Notes under the pieces: generated by a model
Told to the model about the DNA's origin: nothing
The model's database searches: none
What the model saw: only the letters and a program-made list of their open reading frames with translations
Position numbers and translations under genes: made by a program
Shown here: positions 48,401-60,400 of the stretch, piece by piece
Position numbering within the stretch: the stretch's first letter is position 1
Layout: every line of letters starts with the position of its first letter
From: Verrucomicrobiaceae bacterium
GTDB taxonomy: Bacteria; Verrucomicrobiota; Verrucomicrobiia; Verrucomicrobiales; Verrucomicrobiaceae
NCBI GenBank assembly: GCA_027486585.1
Contig: JAIXOU010000004.1
Location: 1 to 61,893, forward strand
Length of the DNA: 61,893 nt
Direction: 5' to 3'

Positions 48401-51400
48401 ACCGTAGGTGGCGTCGTAGCTGGCGAATTCGCGGTCATCAATCGCCCATGCGCCGATGATGTTGTTGGTCAGAGTCGGAGCCGAGGTGATCATGAGGCGT
48501 GCGGCGCTTCCGATCTGACCGCCTGAATTGAAGCGCATGGTCGAAGTGCTATCCGAGCGGGTGAGGGAGGCGATGGTTACATCGAGAGAATTGATGCCCG
48601 TGCCACCGGCTCCAGTGGTGATGGCATTGTGGCCGCCTGCGAGGGTCACTGCTCCGAAGGTTTCGGAGGACGCCGATTGGGCGCGTCCAGAGTAAGCAAT
48701 GGTACCACCAGTCAAGCTAATCGGCGCAGCGTCGTTCACACGATTGGCTACTAAGTTAAGACTATTGTCGTTGATAGACAGTATTCCGAACCGAATGTTG
48801 ATGGGCTGCGTGGTGTTCGGCAGTGTGGCGAGATCAGCGAGCGTTACTGTGCCGCCACTGATTTCAGTTGCACCAGTGTAGGTCTGGGGAACGGCGAAGT
48901 TGAGTGCCCCTGTGCCGGTCTTGTTAAGATAAATATTGCCCGAAATGACACCGTTGAAATTGGTGTTGCCGTTCACTGTCAAGGTGGACTGTGTGCCGCT
49001 GGTGTTGGTGACGATACCACCACCGAGATCAGAACCCGCACCGCCTGCCTGACTGGAGAGGCCTGCGATGAACTGATTGCGGCCATTCAGGTCGAGAGTG
49101 CCGCCTGCATTAACCGCAAGGCCCTGATTGAAGAGCAATGGGTTGGTGATGCCCGTAGTCGTGAACTTGACCAGACCTCCATTGATGGTGTGCTGGCCGC
49201 TCACGAACTGCTGGGCATTAATGTCTAGCTGACCAGCAAGAGACTTGGTGAGACCGGCTGTGCCGCTCAGTCCGCTGTTCACGGTTAGTGTTTGACCGCT
49301 CTGAACATGAATTACACCTTCTGCTCCGAGGTTGACTATCGGAACATTAAGGTAGGCACCGCCGCTGCCGCTGGCGAAGATACCGCCACTCGTTAGGGTC
49401 AGGGCATTAGGAGGATTGCCACCAAGGCCGCCGACCGCTGCGGTATTATTGATGTTAAGAGCATTCAGGGTCTGGTTACCACCGAGAGAGTTAATCGTCG
49501 ATGTGGTGGCCTTGAAAGTCTGTGTTGCTGTGGCGCTGAGGATGTTCGTCGCTGGAGAGTAAGCGCTGAAGGCGACGAGTCCACCCGATGCATTATAAGT
49601 GGCGAATTCGCTGCCGCCGACCGTGACCCTCGGAAGGATTCCCGTTGTCGCGGGAGTAAGCGTAGGGGCAGTGGTGAATTTCACGAGTGAGTTGGCACCA
49701 ATCGAGAGATCAGCGGAGCTGCCGCCGCCGAAAGCGAGGCTGGCGAAGGTGAGCGTGGTGGGTGTCGCACCCGCGTTGGTCATATTGAAGGTATTGGCCC
49801 CGGCATTGAAGGTCAGAATACCTGCGGTTTCACCAACGTTGTTGGTATTGTAATTGATCACGCCACCTGCGGAGGTGACCGGGCGACCACCAAGGCGAGC
49901 TACCCCGCTTGAGGTGTTGTCCACAGTAAAGATCCCGTTTTGATTGACGAGGATTGTGCCAGTCGCACCCAGGGTGCCATTCGCCCCTGAACCGAGGACA
50001 AAAGTCCCGTTGTTGATGGTAAGTCCACCAACGAAGGCTGTGCTGTTGACACCAAGGGTTGTCGTGCCTGAGCCGAGCTTGGTGACAGATGACACGGCGC
50101 CGAGGGCTGTCGTGTTTAGATTGATGCTACCAGCGCCGACGAAGGTGAGGGCCTGCGCACCGCTGATACCGCCGGTCAGACTGAGCGTGTTGCCGGAATC
50201 GGAGCCGATGAAGGTCGCACCTGTCAACGTGATCGCACCTGTTTCGGTAGAAGTGCCGGAACCCGTGCCGCGAAGCGCGCCCGCAGCTAGGATGCCAGAA
50301 CCAGTAAGACTCAGAGGCTCGGCGGTCGATACACCAGCTGGAATGTTCAATGCCGCGCCGCTAGCGCCGACGATTGTGTTGCCTGCCGTAGTACCAAGTC
50401 CGCCTGCGTTTAGGAGGTTGACTGCACCCTGGCTGATGGTGAGAACTCCGGTCCAGGCTGAATTATTGGCGTTGAGTTCGAGTGTTCCATTGTCAGCTTT
50501 GGTGAGGGCAGCAGCATTGCCCGCCCCAGCGTTGAGATCAAAGGCGGTGCCGATGGTCAGCGTATTTCCGCTAGTGACTTCTAGAGCACGAGTGTTGGTC
50601 GTGCCGGTCAGTTGCAGCGGGTTAGAAAGCGTAAAGGAACTTGTGGCGCGGAACGTAGCCGTGCCAGCCGTTGCTGCAAGTTTGATAAGATTTGCAGAAT
50701 TGCCGAGCTGGGCATTACCAGCGGCAGAAACCACACCTTGATTGATCGTAATATCGCCAAGGAAGGAGTTTCCTGCGTTGCCAAGAACAAGTGTACCACC
50801 AGCCGCTTTGATGAAACCAGTTCCGCTGAGAGCCCCATTAAGGTAAAGTCCCTGAGTCACGTTCGAGGCAGTGGCGGTATTAACCGTGAAAGTAGGGGTG
50901 CTCACGAGAGCGCCTACGTCACCGACCGAGAGTCCGTAGCCGTTGTTGTTGGCAACGGTCAGACCATTGGTCAGCACTGTGTTAATGCTGGAAGGGGCGA
51001 TGATCTTGTTCGCCGCAGTGGCGAAGGGCAGGCTACCACCGGCGCGACCAACTGTGACTGTGCCGGTGCCAGCACCGAAGGTGACGCTGCCGAGGTTAAC
51101 CGTTTCCACGACGCCGTTGCCGATGTTTGGCGAGGTTCCGTCATGCAGGAGGGACACGGCGAGCGGCGTGCCGAGAGCACCCGCGTCGTAGCTACCGCTG
51201 TAGTTGGTCGAGTTGAAGATAAGCGTACCAGCACCGGTTTTGGTGATGTTGGAGAAGGCAGGGAGATTGCCGAGCAACGCGACCGTCAAGTTCGGATTGA
51301 TCACGTTGACCGTCGGAGTTGAGGTCCAGCCCGCACCACTGACGGCACCATTAAGCGTAAGAGTCCAAACGGTGTTGGCCGTGGCATCAAAGGTTGGCGT

Positions 51401-54400
51401 GCCAGCAAAAGCGACCGCGTTACCAAAGCTAGCTGTGCTGTTTGAAAGGAAGGTGGTGCCAGCGGCGGCGGTGATCGCACCGGAGCCGAAAGGTCCACTC
51501 GTAATGCCGGCTCCGCCCTGAGCCGGGCTGCTGCTGGAGCCGACAATGAGTCCGCCGCCCTGAAGGTCAATGCCACCCGTGAAGGTGTTTTGACCGGAGA
51601 ACTGGAGAAGGCCGTTGCTAGTCTTGGTGAGGCTACTGCCGATGCCGTTGACGGTGCCAGCGATGTTCAGGGATGCATTGATCGTAGTGATCGCTTGGCC
51701 ACCGATCTGGTTTGCACCGATGCTGAGAGTCTTGGCTCCCGGGGTGAGGTTCACCGTTCCATTGATCGTTGGGACCGTGCCGACATTGTTCGAAACAACG
51801 GTGATCGGCGAGGAACCCGTTAGGGTGAGGAAGCCACCGGTGTTGACTGTTGGGTTGGTGGTGCCGCCCGTATTGTTGAAGGCCAGACTGTTGAGGCTGT
51901 TGTTACCAACGAGGGTCAGCGTCGAACTGTCGTTCAGGGTCACTGCGTTGTTCGCAGCGATCTGGCCAGCATTGGTGTTCATCGTCAAGGTCGCACCACT
52001 GAGTGTGAGGCCTCCAGCTGGGATGACCACACCACTACCGACGAGATTCACCGTGCCTTGGTTAAAGGTTGTGCCGCCTGTGTAGGTGTTATTGGCAGAG
52101 AGATTCAGAATGCCAGCCCCGGATTTCACGAGGGCGACACTGTTGCCAAAACCATTATCGGCGATGACTGAGTTGACCACTAAAGTGCTCAGGTTCGCTG
52201 CAATCGTCTGGGCGGACGCCGTAGCCGTTGCATTCTGGCTAACAGTGATCGACGTTGGACTGTTGACAGAGACAATGAAGGTTCCCGAAGGAAGGTTGGC
52301 GTTGGTCACTACCATTCCAGGGACCAAGCCGACTGTTGACGCCACGGTGACCGTCGGTGTATTGATTGTTGTGGCTCCACCATCGAAGTTACCCGTGAGA
52401 ATAGTTTGATTGCCCGATCCTGAAGCGGTTGCGTTCTGGCTCACCGTAATCTGCGCGGTGTTGTCGATGGAAACGATCCTTGTCCCCGCAGGAAGGTTGG
52501 CATTCGTGACCGTCATACCTACCTGGAGTCCCTGGGTGTTCATGCCCGTTATTACAGGAGAACCCGAGTTAGTCGTAGCCGTAGTGCCGGTGTTCACGTT
52601 CGCCGTATTTGAGGCGCTGTAGATGACCAATTCACGCATGCCGGACGTTTCAGTCCCACCTGCTGTCAAGACACCACGCAAAGCCGTAGTGCCGATGCTA
52701 CTGGTGGCCTGTTGATTGCTCCGAAGGAAAGCACCAGTCTCCAGGTTAAGCACGTTGGTGCCAGCGGTAAATGTGATGTCGTTGGTCGAAACACCGCCAA
52801 GGCGAAGAGCCGCAGTCGAAGTTGTGCCTGAGGAAAGGGCAGTCGAAAGAGGCGTAGTAGTGCTGAGAATCTGCGTTACATTACCGGACGCAAGGGAGGC
52901 GTCATAGGCTCGGAAACCACCGTAACCGAAGGCACCAGCACCGAGGGTTGGCGCATAGGTGGCAAAATCAGTGGAGTTGGCGATAGCCCAAGCACCGATC
53001 ATTCCATTCGAGAGGGTGGTTGGCGCAGAAGTGAAGAAAAGACGGTTGGAATTGCCGCTGGTGCCAAAACCTTGGTTCGCAACCATGTTTAGCGTGGATC
53101 CGACGGAACGAGTCAGGCTCGCGAATGTAACATCGGCTGATAGGAATGGCGTATTGTTACCCGCGTTGTTTGCAGCATTGACGTTGATCGTCGAAGCACC
53201 CGCTCCGATGGAGAGCGCGCCAAAGACTTCAGAGCCCGCAGCTTGGAAGCGCGCCTGATAAGTGATGACGCCCCCTCTTGAGGTGATGGGGGCGGTGTCG
53301 CTAACGCGATTGTTGTTGCCGATCTGCAAGTTGGCATTGCTGTCAAGGTTCAGGGTAGCGGAGTTGAGGTTAATCGCCGAGGTGTTCAGCATTGTGGCAT
53401 TGTCGCGCAGGGTCAGCGCGCCGCCGGTGATCCAAGTGGCTCCCGTGTAGGTCAGCGGGCTTTCTGCAGTGAGCGTGCTGCCGCCAGTCTTGTTGTGTGT
53501 GATCGCCCCACTGATATTGCCGCCGAAGGCCACGTTGCCGTTGTTGGTGAACAGAGCCGCACTAGAACTGGTAATAGTGCCGCCGGTGCCGGGGTTGTTG
53601 CCACCACCAAAGGCCTGGACATACTGGCTGTTGCCATTCAGATCGAGGGTGGCACTAGGGTTCACAACCAAGGTCTGAGCGGGGAAGATGGTATTCAAAC
53701 CGCCTCCTAGCGTGGTGGTACCGCCGTTCAGCGTCGTGGTGCCGACGACGAAATTCGCCGCATTGAGATTCAGTGCCCCGCTCAGGTTCTTGTTCAGGCC
53801 AGCGGCACCACTCAGAACTCCCGTGATGTTGAGGATACTACCTGTGCCCACGTGGAGCGCACCTTCCGCACCGAGGTTGGTGCGGGCGTTGATGGTGTAG
53901 GGACCAGCGCCTGTGGTCAAGATGCCGCCGGAAGTCAAGGTGAGGACGGTCCCTGCGCTGTTGCTGACCGTGGGGGCGCTGGCATTGAAGGCCAAGGCGT
54001 TCACTGTCTTGTTAGTGGTCAAGGCTCCGACCGTAGTGGTTCCGTTGAGCTTAACGGTATCAGTAGCGGCTGCGCTATTGAGGTTGGCTGGAGTCGTGTA
54101 GCCAGTAAAGGCCGCGATACCGGTAGCTCCGTAGGTGGCGAAGTCAGTGCCGCCTACCGTGGCACGGGCAAGAATGCCTGTAGTGGCAGGAGTCAGTGTC
54201 GGAGCAGGCGAGAAGGTGACCTGATTGTTAGCGACACCAACGCCGCCAGTGAAGTTGACAGAACCGCCTGTGTTGACGGTTAATGTGGTGAAGGCAAGTA
54301 AGTTATTACCACCCACATTGACAGAGTTGATGGTCGTTGCACCTGAACCAATCGTTAGGGTGCTTGGCGTGCCGCCCTCCGTGATACCAGCAGCATTACC

Positions 54401-57400
54401 GAGTAGGTTCAGGGTTGCGCCATTCATAGTCAGGGCACGACCACCTAAACGATTGGCCACAGCTGTCGTTCCGTTATCAAGGGTCAGGATTGCCTGGTTG
54501 ACTGTTGCGGCACCTGTGGTGCCGAGAGTGGCACCGTTACTCACCGTTGTCGTGCCGCCATTGAAGATCGCAGTTCCCGACCATACGTTTGCCGCTGAAC
54601 CATTAATGTTCAGGGCACCCGAGCCTGAGTAGGTGAAATTACTCGCCGTGGCAGAAGCTGGGTTGGTGTTGTTGATCACACCAGTAATGTTGGTCGTGCC
54701 AACGCCGCTCAATGTGAGCGTGCGTGCGGTTCCATCCTGAGAAAGATTGAGGGCCGAAATAGTTAGCCCCGTGCCTGCGACGATGTCATTTTGAAGCGTG
54801 CGGTTGCCACCAATGGCACCAATGCTGCCCGTCATGTTCAGAGGATTGGAACCATTGACAAGACCCACGCTCCCGTTCAGACGGAAAACATTGGCCTGTG
54901 TCTGTGCCGCAACCGTGCTGGAGGTGCGGAGTTCGCCGCCGTTCAGATCGAAAGTCGTCGCTGCGAGGCCGAGAGCCTGGGCTTTGTCAAGGATGAGAAT
55001 ACCTTGGCGGAGTTCTCCACCACTGCTCATGAGATTCGCAGAACCGCCAGTGAGTGTAGTAGTAGCGCCGCTCGCGGTGTTAATAATGAGACCAACGCCT
55101 CCATTGGAAGCGCCTGTGCCCTGTATAACACCACTGAGGATGGTATTCCCCGTGCCCTGGATGGCGAGCGTACGGGCCTGGGTGGCGGCTTCAGCGCTGT
55201 TGAAGTTGCCGGAAATAGTCAGACCCGTGGGGTTTGTGATCGTGTTGTTGATCGTCCAAGGATTGCCGGCGATGCCCTGAATATTGCTAGAAACGATTAT
55301 TGGATTCGAGCCGGTGAAGGAAACATGAGTATTGCTGGCGATCTGGACCGGGCGAGTGATCGTGAGCGTCGCTCCGGCGTTGGTTGAGTAGATACCGCCG
55401 TTGCTGACGACGATCGCTCCGGTGCCAACTGCACCCAATGCAGCCCCAGCGTTCGCGCCGAGGAGACCACCGTTGATATTAAGATTACCGGTGAAGGTAT
55501 TGGTGCCGGTCAGCTCCCAATTACCTGCATCTGCTTTTGTGACAATGAGTGCACCGGTGTTGTCGATGAGATTAGCAGTGAGCTGATTGGCATCTTGGTT
55601 TGAGCCACGAAGCGTGAGAGTTTTGGCACCGGCACCAGAATTGGTGAGCGCAGTTATAACAAGAGCACCGCTACCGCTGGCGTCAATTGAGGCATTTCCC
55701 GTTGTCCCCGAGAGGTTGATTTGACGAGTGGCGGTTTCACCCGTGCCCACATACATGATGGATCCGCTATTAGTGCTCAACCCAAGATTCAACGCACCCC
55801 CGCCCACATTCGTTCCCAGGTTGGAGGAAGTGACCCCCGCTGCGCCGATCGAGTTAACGATGGTCGTGCCGCCAGTGAGTGTGGTGCCACCACTGTAGGT
55901 ATTGGCTCCACCGAGAATAAGCGTTCCGCCACCGGCCTTATTCAGGTTGCCTGTGCCGCTGATCACACCAGTGATAGTAGCAAAGTCGAGGTTGGTATTG
56001 CCATTGTCGTCCACTTGGATGGACCGGAAACCACCAGCTGCAAGGTTCGTCGCAACACCGGTCCCAGCAGCTGTGGCATTGTTACTGATCGTAAATGTCG
56101 TACTACTGGTGATTGAAGTGATGTAAGCTCCGGCTGGAATGTTAGCATTTCCGGAAATAACCTGCCCGACCAACAATCCGGTGGTATTGCCAGTTGTCAT
56201 CGTGACCGAATTGTTATTGGCGGCGGTCGTTAGCGTAGCACCAGTGACCGCCACGGCTGCCGTGGTGCCAAGGCTGAAGTCACTAGCGATAGTCACATCA
56301 GAAAATGCGGTGCTAGAATTGAGGTAGAGGTTACCTTGATTGATGAAGTTCGCTGTTGAACCCCAGACAGGAGTTCCTGCAATATTCACGGTCAATGGAG
56401 CGAGACCTGCCGAAAAGCCACCACCACCAAGAGCAGACCAACCCACATTGCCAGAGCCAACCCCTACGGTTCGACTGAATGTGGAGGCGGATGAACTGCC
56501 TGACTGGAAGAAGGTTCCGGTATTTGAAACCCCAGTAAAACTAATCGGACTATTGGTGGGGATTCCAATGCCGTCAACGGCCTGAAGTGCCCCATTGCTG
56601 ATGGTCGTAGTGCCGGTGTAAGTGTTGGCTCCTGAAAGAATCCAAAGTCCTCCCCCTGCTTTGGTCAGGGAGGTAAGTTCACCTGCGTTTGGGTTGTTAC
56701 CAAGGATTGGCTTGAACTCATTGTCGCCCGTGGAGTTGCCCTGAAGGGTGAGAGTGCGTGTGCCAGTGCCGGAGAAGGCAACCGATCCTGTGTTATTAAA
56801 GATGAGGGCTGCGTTGTTCGCAGAGCCGTTGCCCAAAGTATTGTTACCATACTGACCGGAGGAATCGATGGCGGCGGTGCTGGCACCGGTGCCACCAAGG
56901 GTGAAGAGACGGTCAATACTGATCGATGGTGTCTGGGTGGTCTGGAAGATATTGGCGTTGGAACCGGTGTATTGAAGGGTGCCCGCACCGCTGAAGACGA
57001 TGCTTCCTGCGTTGTTACCCGTGATGCCGGTGCCAATGGAGCTGGCAACGCCAAGATTGGCGAGGGAATTGACGGCGAGCACACCACCACTGATGGTGAC
57101 TCCGCCACTGAAGGTGTTCACACCCGAAAGCGAGACCGTGCCCGTGCCGCCCTTGGCGAAGGCAATCTTTGCAGTCGAACCATCGGAGATAACACCGCTG
57201 AATGTGCCGCCTCCGTTATTACTGCCGGTGCGGAGGATCGCGGTGCCACTTGCCGCGCTGTTGGTAATGCTGCCAGCACCGGAGAAGTTATTGAGGCCAC
57301 CCGTCAGAACGGTGGCCCCTACATTAACGCCATTGAGATCAAGCGTTGTGCCTTGGCGCATCACGAGGCTGGCGTTGGTGCCACCGAGTGTGCCTGAACC

Positions 57401-60400
57401 CGAGAGATTTACCCTCCCTTCATTGATCGTAGTGGTGCCCGTGTAAGTGTTGGCTCCACTGAGAATCAAAAGACCTGTGCCGTTCTTGGTCAGGCCGCCA
57501 GTGCCGGCTGTGGCGCTATTATTACCTGAGATCACAGAGCCGATAGTCAGCGCATTGGCAGGCGTGCTGCCACCCGTTGTGACGACGAGCTCCTGGTTGG
57601 CTGCCGAAACGAACAAACCGAAGGCACCTGTGATGGAGGAAGCACCCGTGGAGTTATCATGGAGGATACCGCCGAGGGCGGTGGCGCTGCTTGAAGTGGT
57701 GGTCAGGTTTCCACCGAGCGTGAGACTGTTCCCACCAACAATGCGAATGGTGTTGGCCGCGACGGCCGCCGAGGTGGTGACACCACCAGCACCGACGACA
57801 TAGTTAGTGGTGGCTGATCCGACGGTAGCAGGCAGAGTTGTTGCAGCACCCAAGGCAGCGATATTCGTCGCTGAAGTAGGCGTGGCGACGAAGTCAATCG
57901 CGCCCGAAGGGCTGGTGATGTAGGCGTAGCCACCGAGTTGGCCATTGAGGCCCGCTGGCGCGGTGGTGAACTGAATGCCGGAGCCAGTGCTTGGTGCAAA
58001 GTTCAAGCCTGCGCCCGCTGCGCGGGTGCCGAGCGAGCCGAAGGTCAGGGTAGTGGCACCTGATCCAGCAACGACTGTGACCTTACCAAGGCCCGCCGTT
58101 GGCGTGAGCACGCCAGCTGTGTCCGTGCTGCCACCTGTGGCAAATCCTTGATAATTGAGCGTTCCGCCTGCAAAGCCATTGCCGCGAATGGGGTCCGTAG
58201 TGAAGACAACATTGTTGGCCGGCCCGATCACCTTGTTTGAAGTGGAGGTAGGGTTCAGAGAAAGCGTGCCACCACTGACGGTAATGGCACCTGCGAAGTT
58301 AGGGCTGACTGAGGGAGTGACTGTGGCACCACTAGCAAGTCCACCGACAGTGAGCGTAGAACCCGTGGAACTTGCCAAGGTCAGACCGGTAGCACTGTTG
58401 ATGGAACTAATATACCATGTGCCAGTAAGACCTGTGGCAGTAACCACTTGGCCCGGAACCATATTAGCCGTGCTTGCAACCGCAATTGTAGGTGCAGTAG
58501 TCGTTCCGGCACTAACAGCGGTCGTTGTGAGAGCCGCAGTGGCTCCATTAACTGTTCCGAGAACGACTGAAGTGCCGGTAGTACCCAAGCCAGTCGTGGC
58601 CGCAGCTTGGCTCACGGAAAACTGTGTCGGGCTGATGATCTGACTGATCACACTTCCAAAAGCAAAGCCGGTTCCCGAGACAGGCTGACCGACTACGAGA
58701 CCCGTCGTCGATGTTGTCGTAATAACCTGTGATCCGTTCGTGCTCGCCGTGATTGCCGTGATTGGAAAGGACGCGTTAGCTGTGCCAATCACGGTCGTCG
58801 CCGTGCCGGGACTGGAAATCTGCCAATTCCCGGAGTCAAACTTGGTGACGCCTGCGCCGACCGTGGTGTTGACAATGTAGCCTTGAATGTCGTTGACGCC
58901 TTGATTTGAACCGCCGAGGACAAGGGTCTTGGTGCCAGTTCCGTTGTTGCCAACGGTCGATGTAACAACAAGTCCACCCGTCCCACTATTAGTCAGAATA
59001 CTATTCCCCGCGTTGAGGAGAAGAACCTTGTTCCAAGTTTCACCTGCGCCTGTGTAGTTGAGCGTGCCACCACCAAAGACGACGCGACCAGAGCCAGTGG
59101 CATTGAGCGCACCAATCGTGCCAATATTCAAGGTTCCTGCATTGATGCTGGCCGAGCCAGTGAAGGTTGATGCAGTGGCTCCAAGAGTGAGTACCCCTGA
59201 ACCCGCTTTGGCGAAAGTGTGGTCTCCACCACCCGACCGGAGAATATTTCCCGTGGCGAGCATATCACCAGTACTAGTGACCGTAAACGTGCGCGCCGTG
59301 CCATCACCGTTTGTGTAGAGGGTCGGGGCGTTGATCGTCACCAAACCAGTGGCATTGCTAGTGAATGCACTATTGGTTGCGCCACCAGAACTGAAAGCAT
59401 TCACCCCATCACCAAAGGTCATCCCATAGCCGTCTCGGCTATTTGCAGTAATATTGGCATTTCCGTTGGCAGTGGTTCGCCCAAAAACAATCGTTTGATT
59501 CAGCCCAGCGCCCCCCAGCGCGCGGCTAGCAAAAATGATATTATTCGTATTGTCACGAGCACGGACGGTTTTACCACTAAAGTCAGGGGCGTCCGTGAGG
59601 ATTTCAAGGGTACCATTATTAAGATCAATGGAGGTCGTCGAAGTGCTGAGCTGACCCAGCGCAGCCGAAGTGGAAACGCGAACCGTGCCGGAATCGATAC
59701 GAGTATCACTAAGATAGTTGTTGCCAGCATTTTGGAGCCAGAGTGTTGAACCCAACGCACCTACGCCTGATTTTATAAAGCGATCCGCGCTCACCACCGA
59801 GCCCGAGACCACGCCGCTGACAATGACATTGCCGTTACCGGTGATGATACTATTTTGATTCGTCGAGAGCCCGACGGTGCCTGAAAGCGTCAAATTGCCA
59901 TAGGCATTCGATAGTGCGGCGGTTGACGAGTTACTGAAACCAATACTACCCGAGACCGCGTTATTTAAACCAATACTAACAAAAGCAGCATTGCTGCTGT
60001 TGGCGTAGTTGAGACCGCGACCCGCAAGAGCGAGGTTTTTGGCCAGAGTGGCACCAGTGAGACCACCCTGGAGGACAAGTGTACCGCCCGTGAAGTTCAC
60101 GGAATTGAAACCATTCACAGTAACCAAACTACCGGTTCCGAGCTGAGAACCATTGGTAACAACAAGGGTGCCTTCATTGACTACCGTATTACCAGAATAA
60201 TTGTTTAAGCTATTTGATAGAGCGAGCACGCCATTGCCTGTCTTCGTGAGACCGCCTGTGCCTGAAAGCTGCGCGTCAATAGTTGTGCGAGTACCGAATC
60301 CGTTTACCGCGATGTTTGTTGTATCTGTACCAGCCAGCGTCAGAGCATTCCCACCGCCCGCAATGCTGTAACCTGTTGTATTGAAAATCAAACCACCCGC

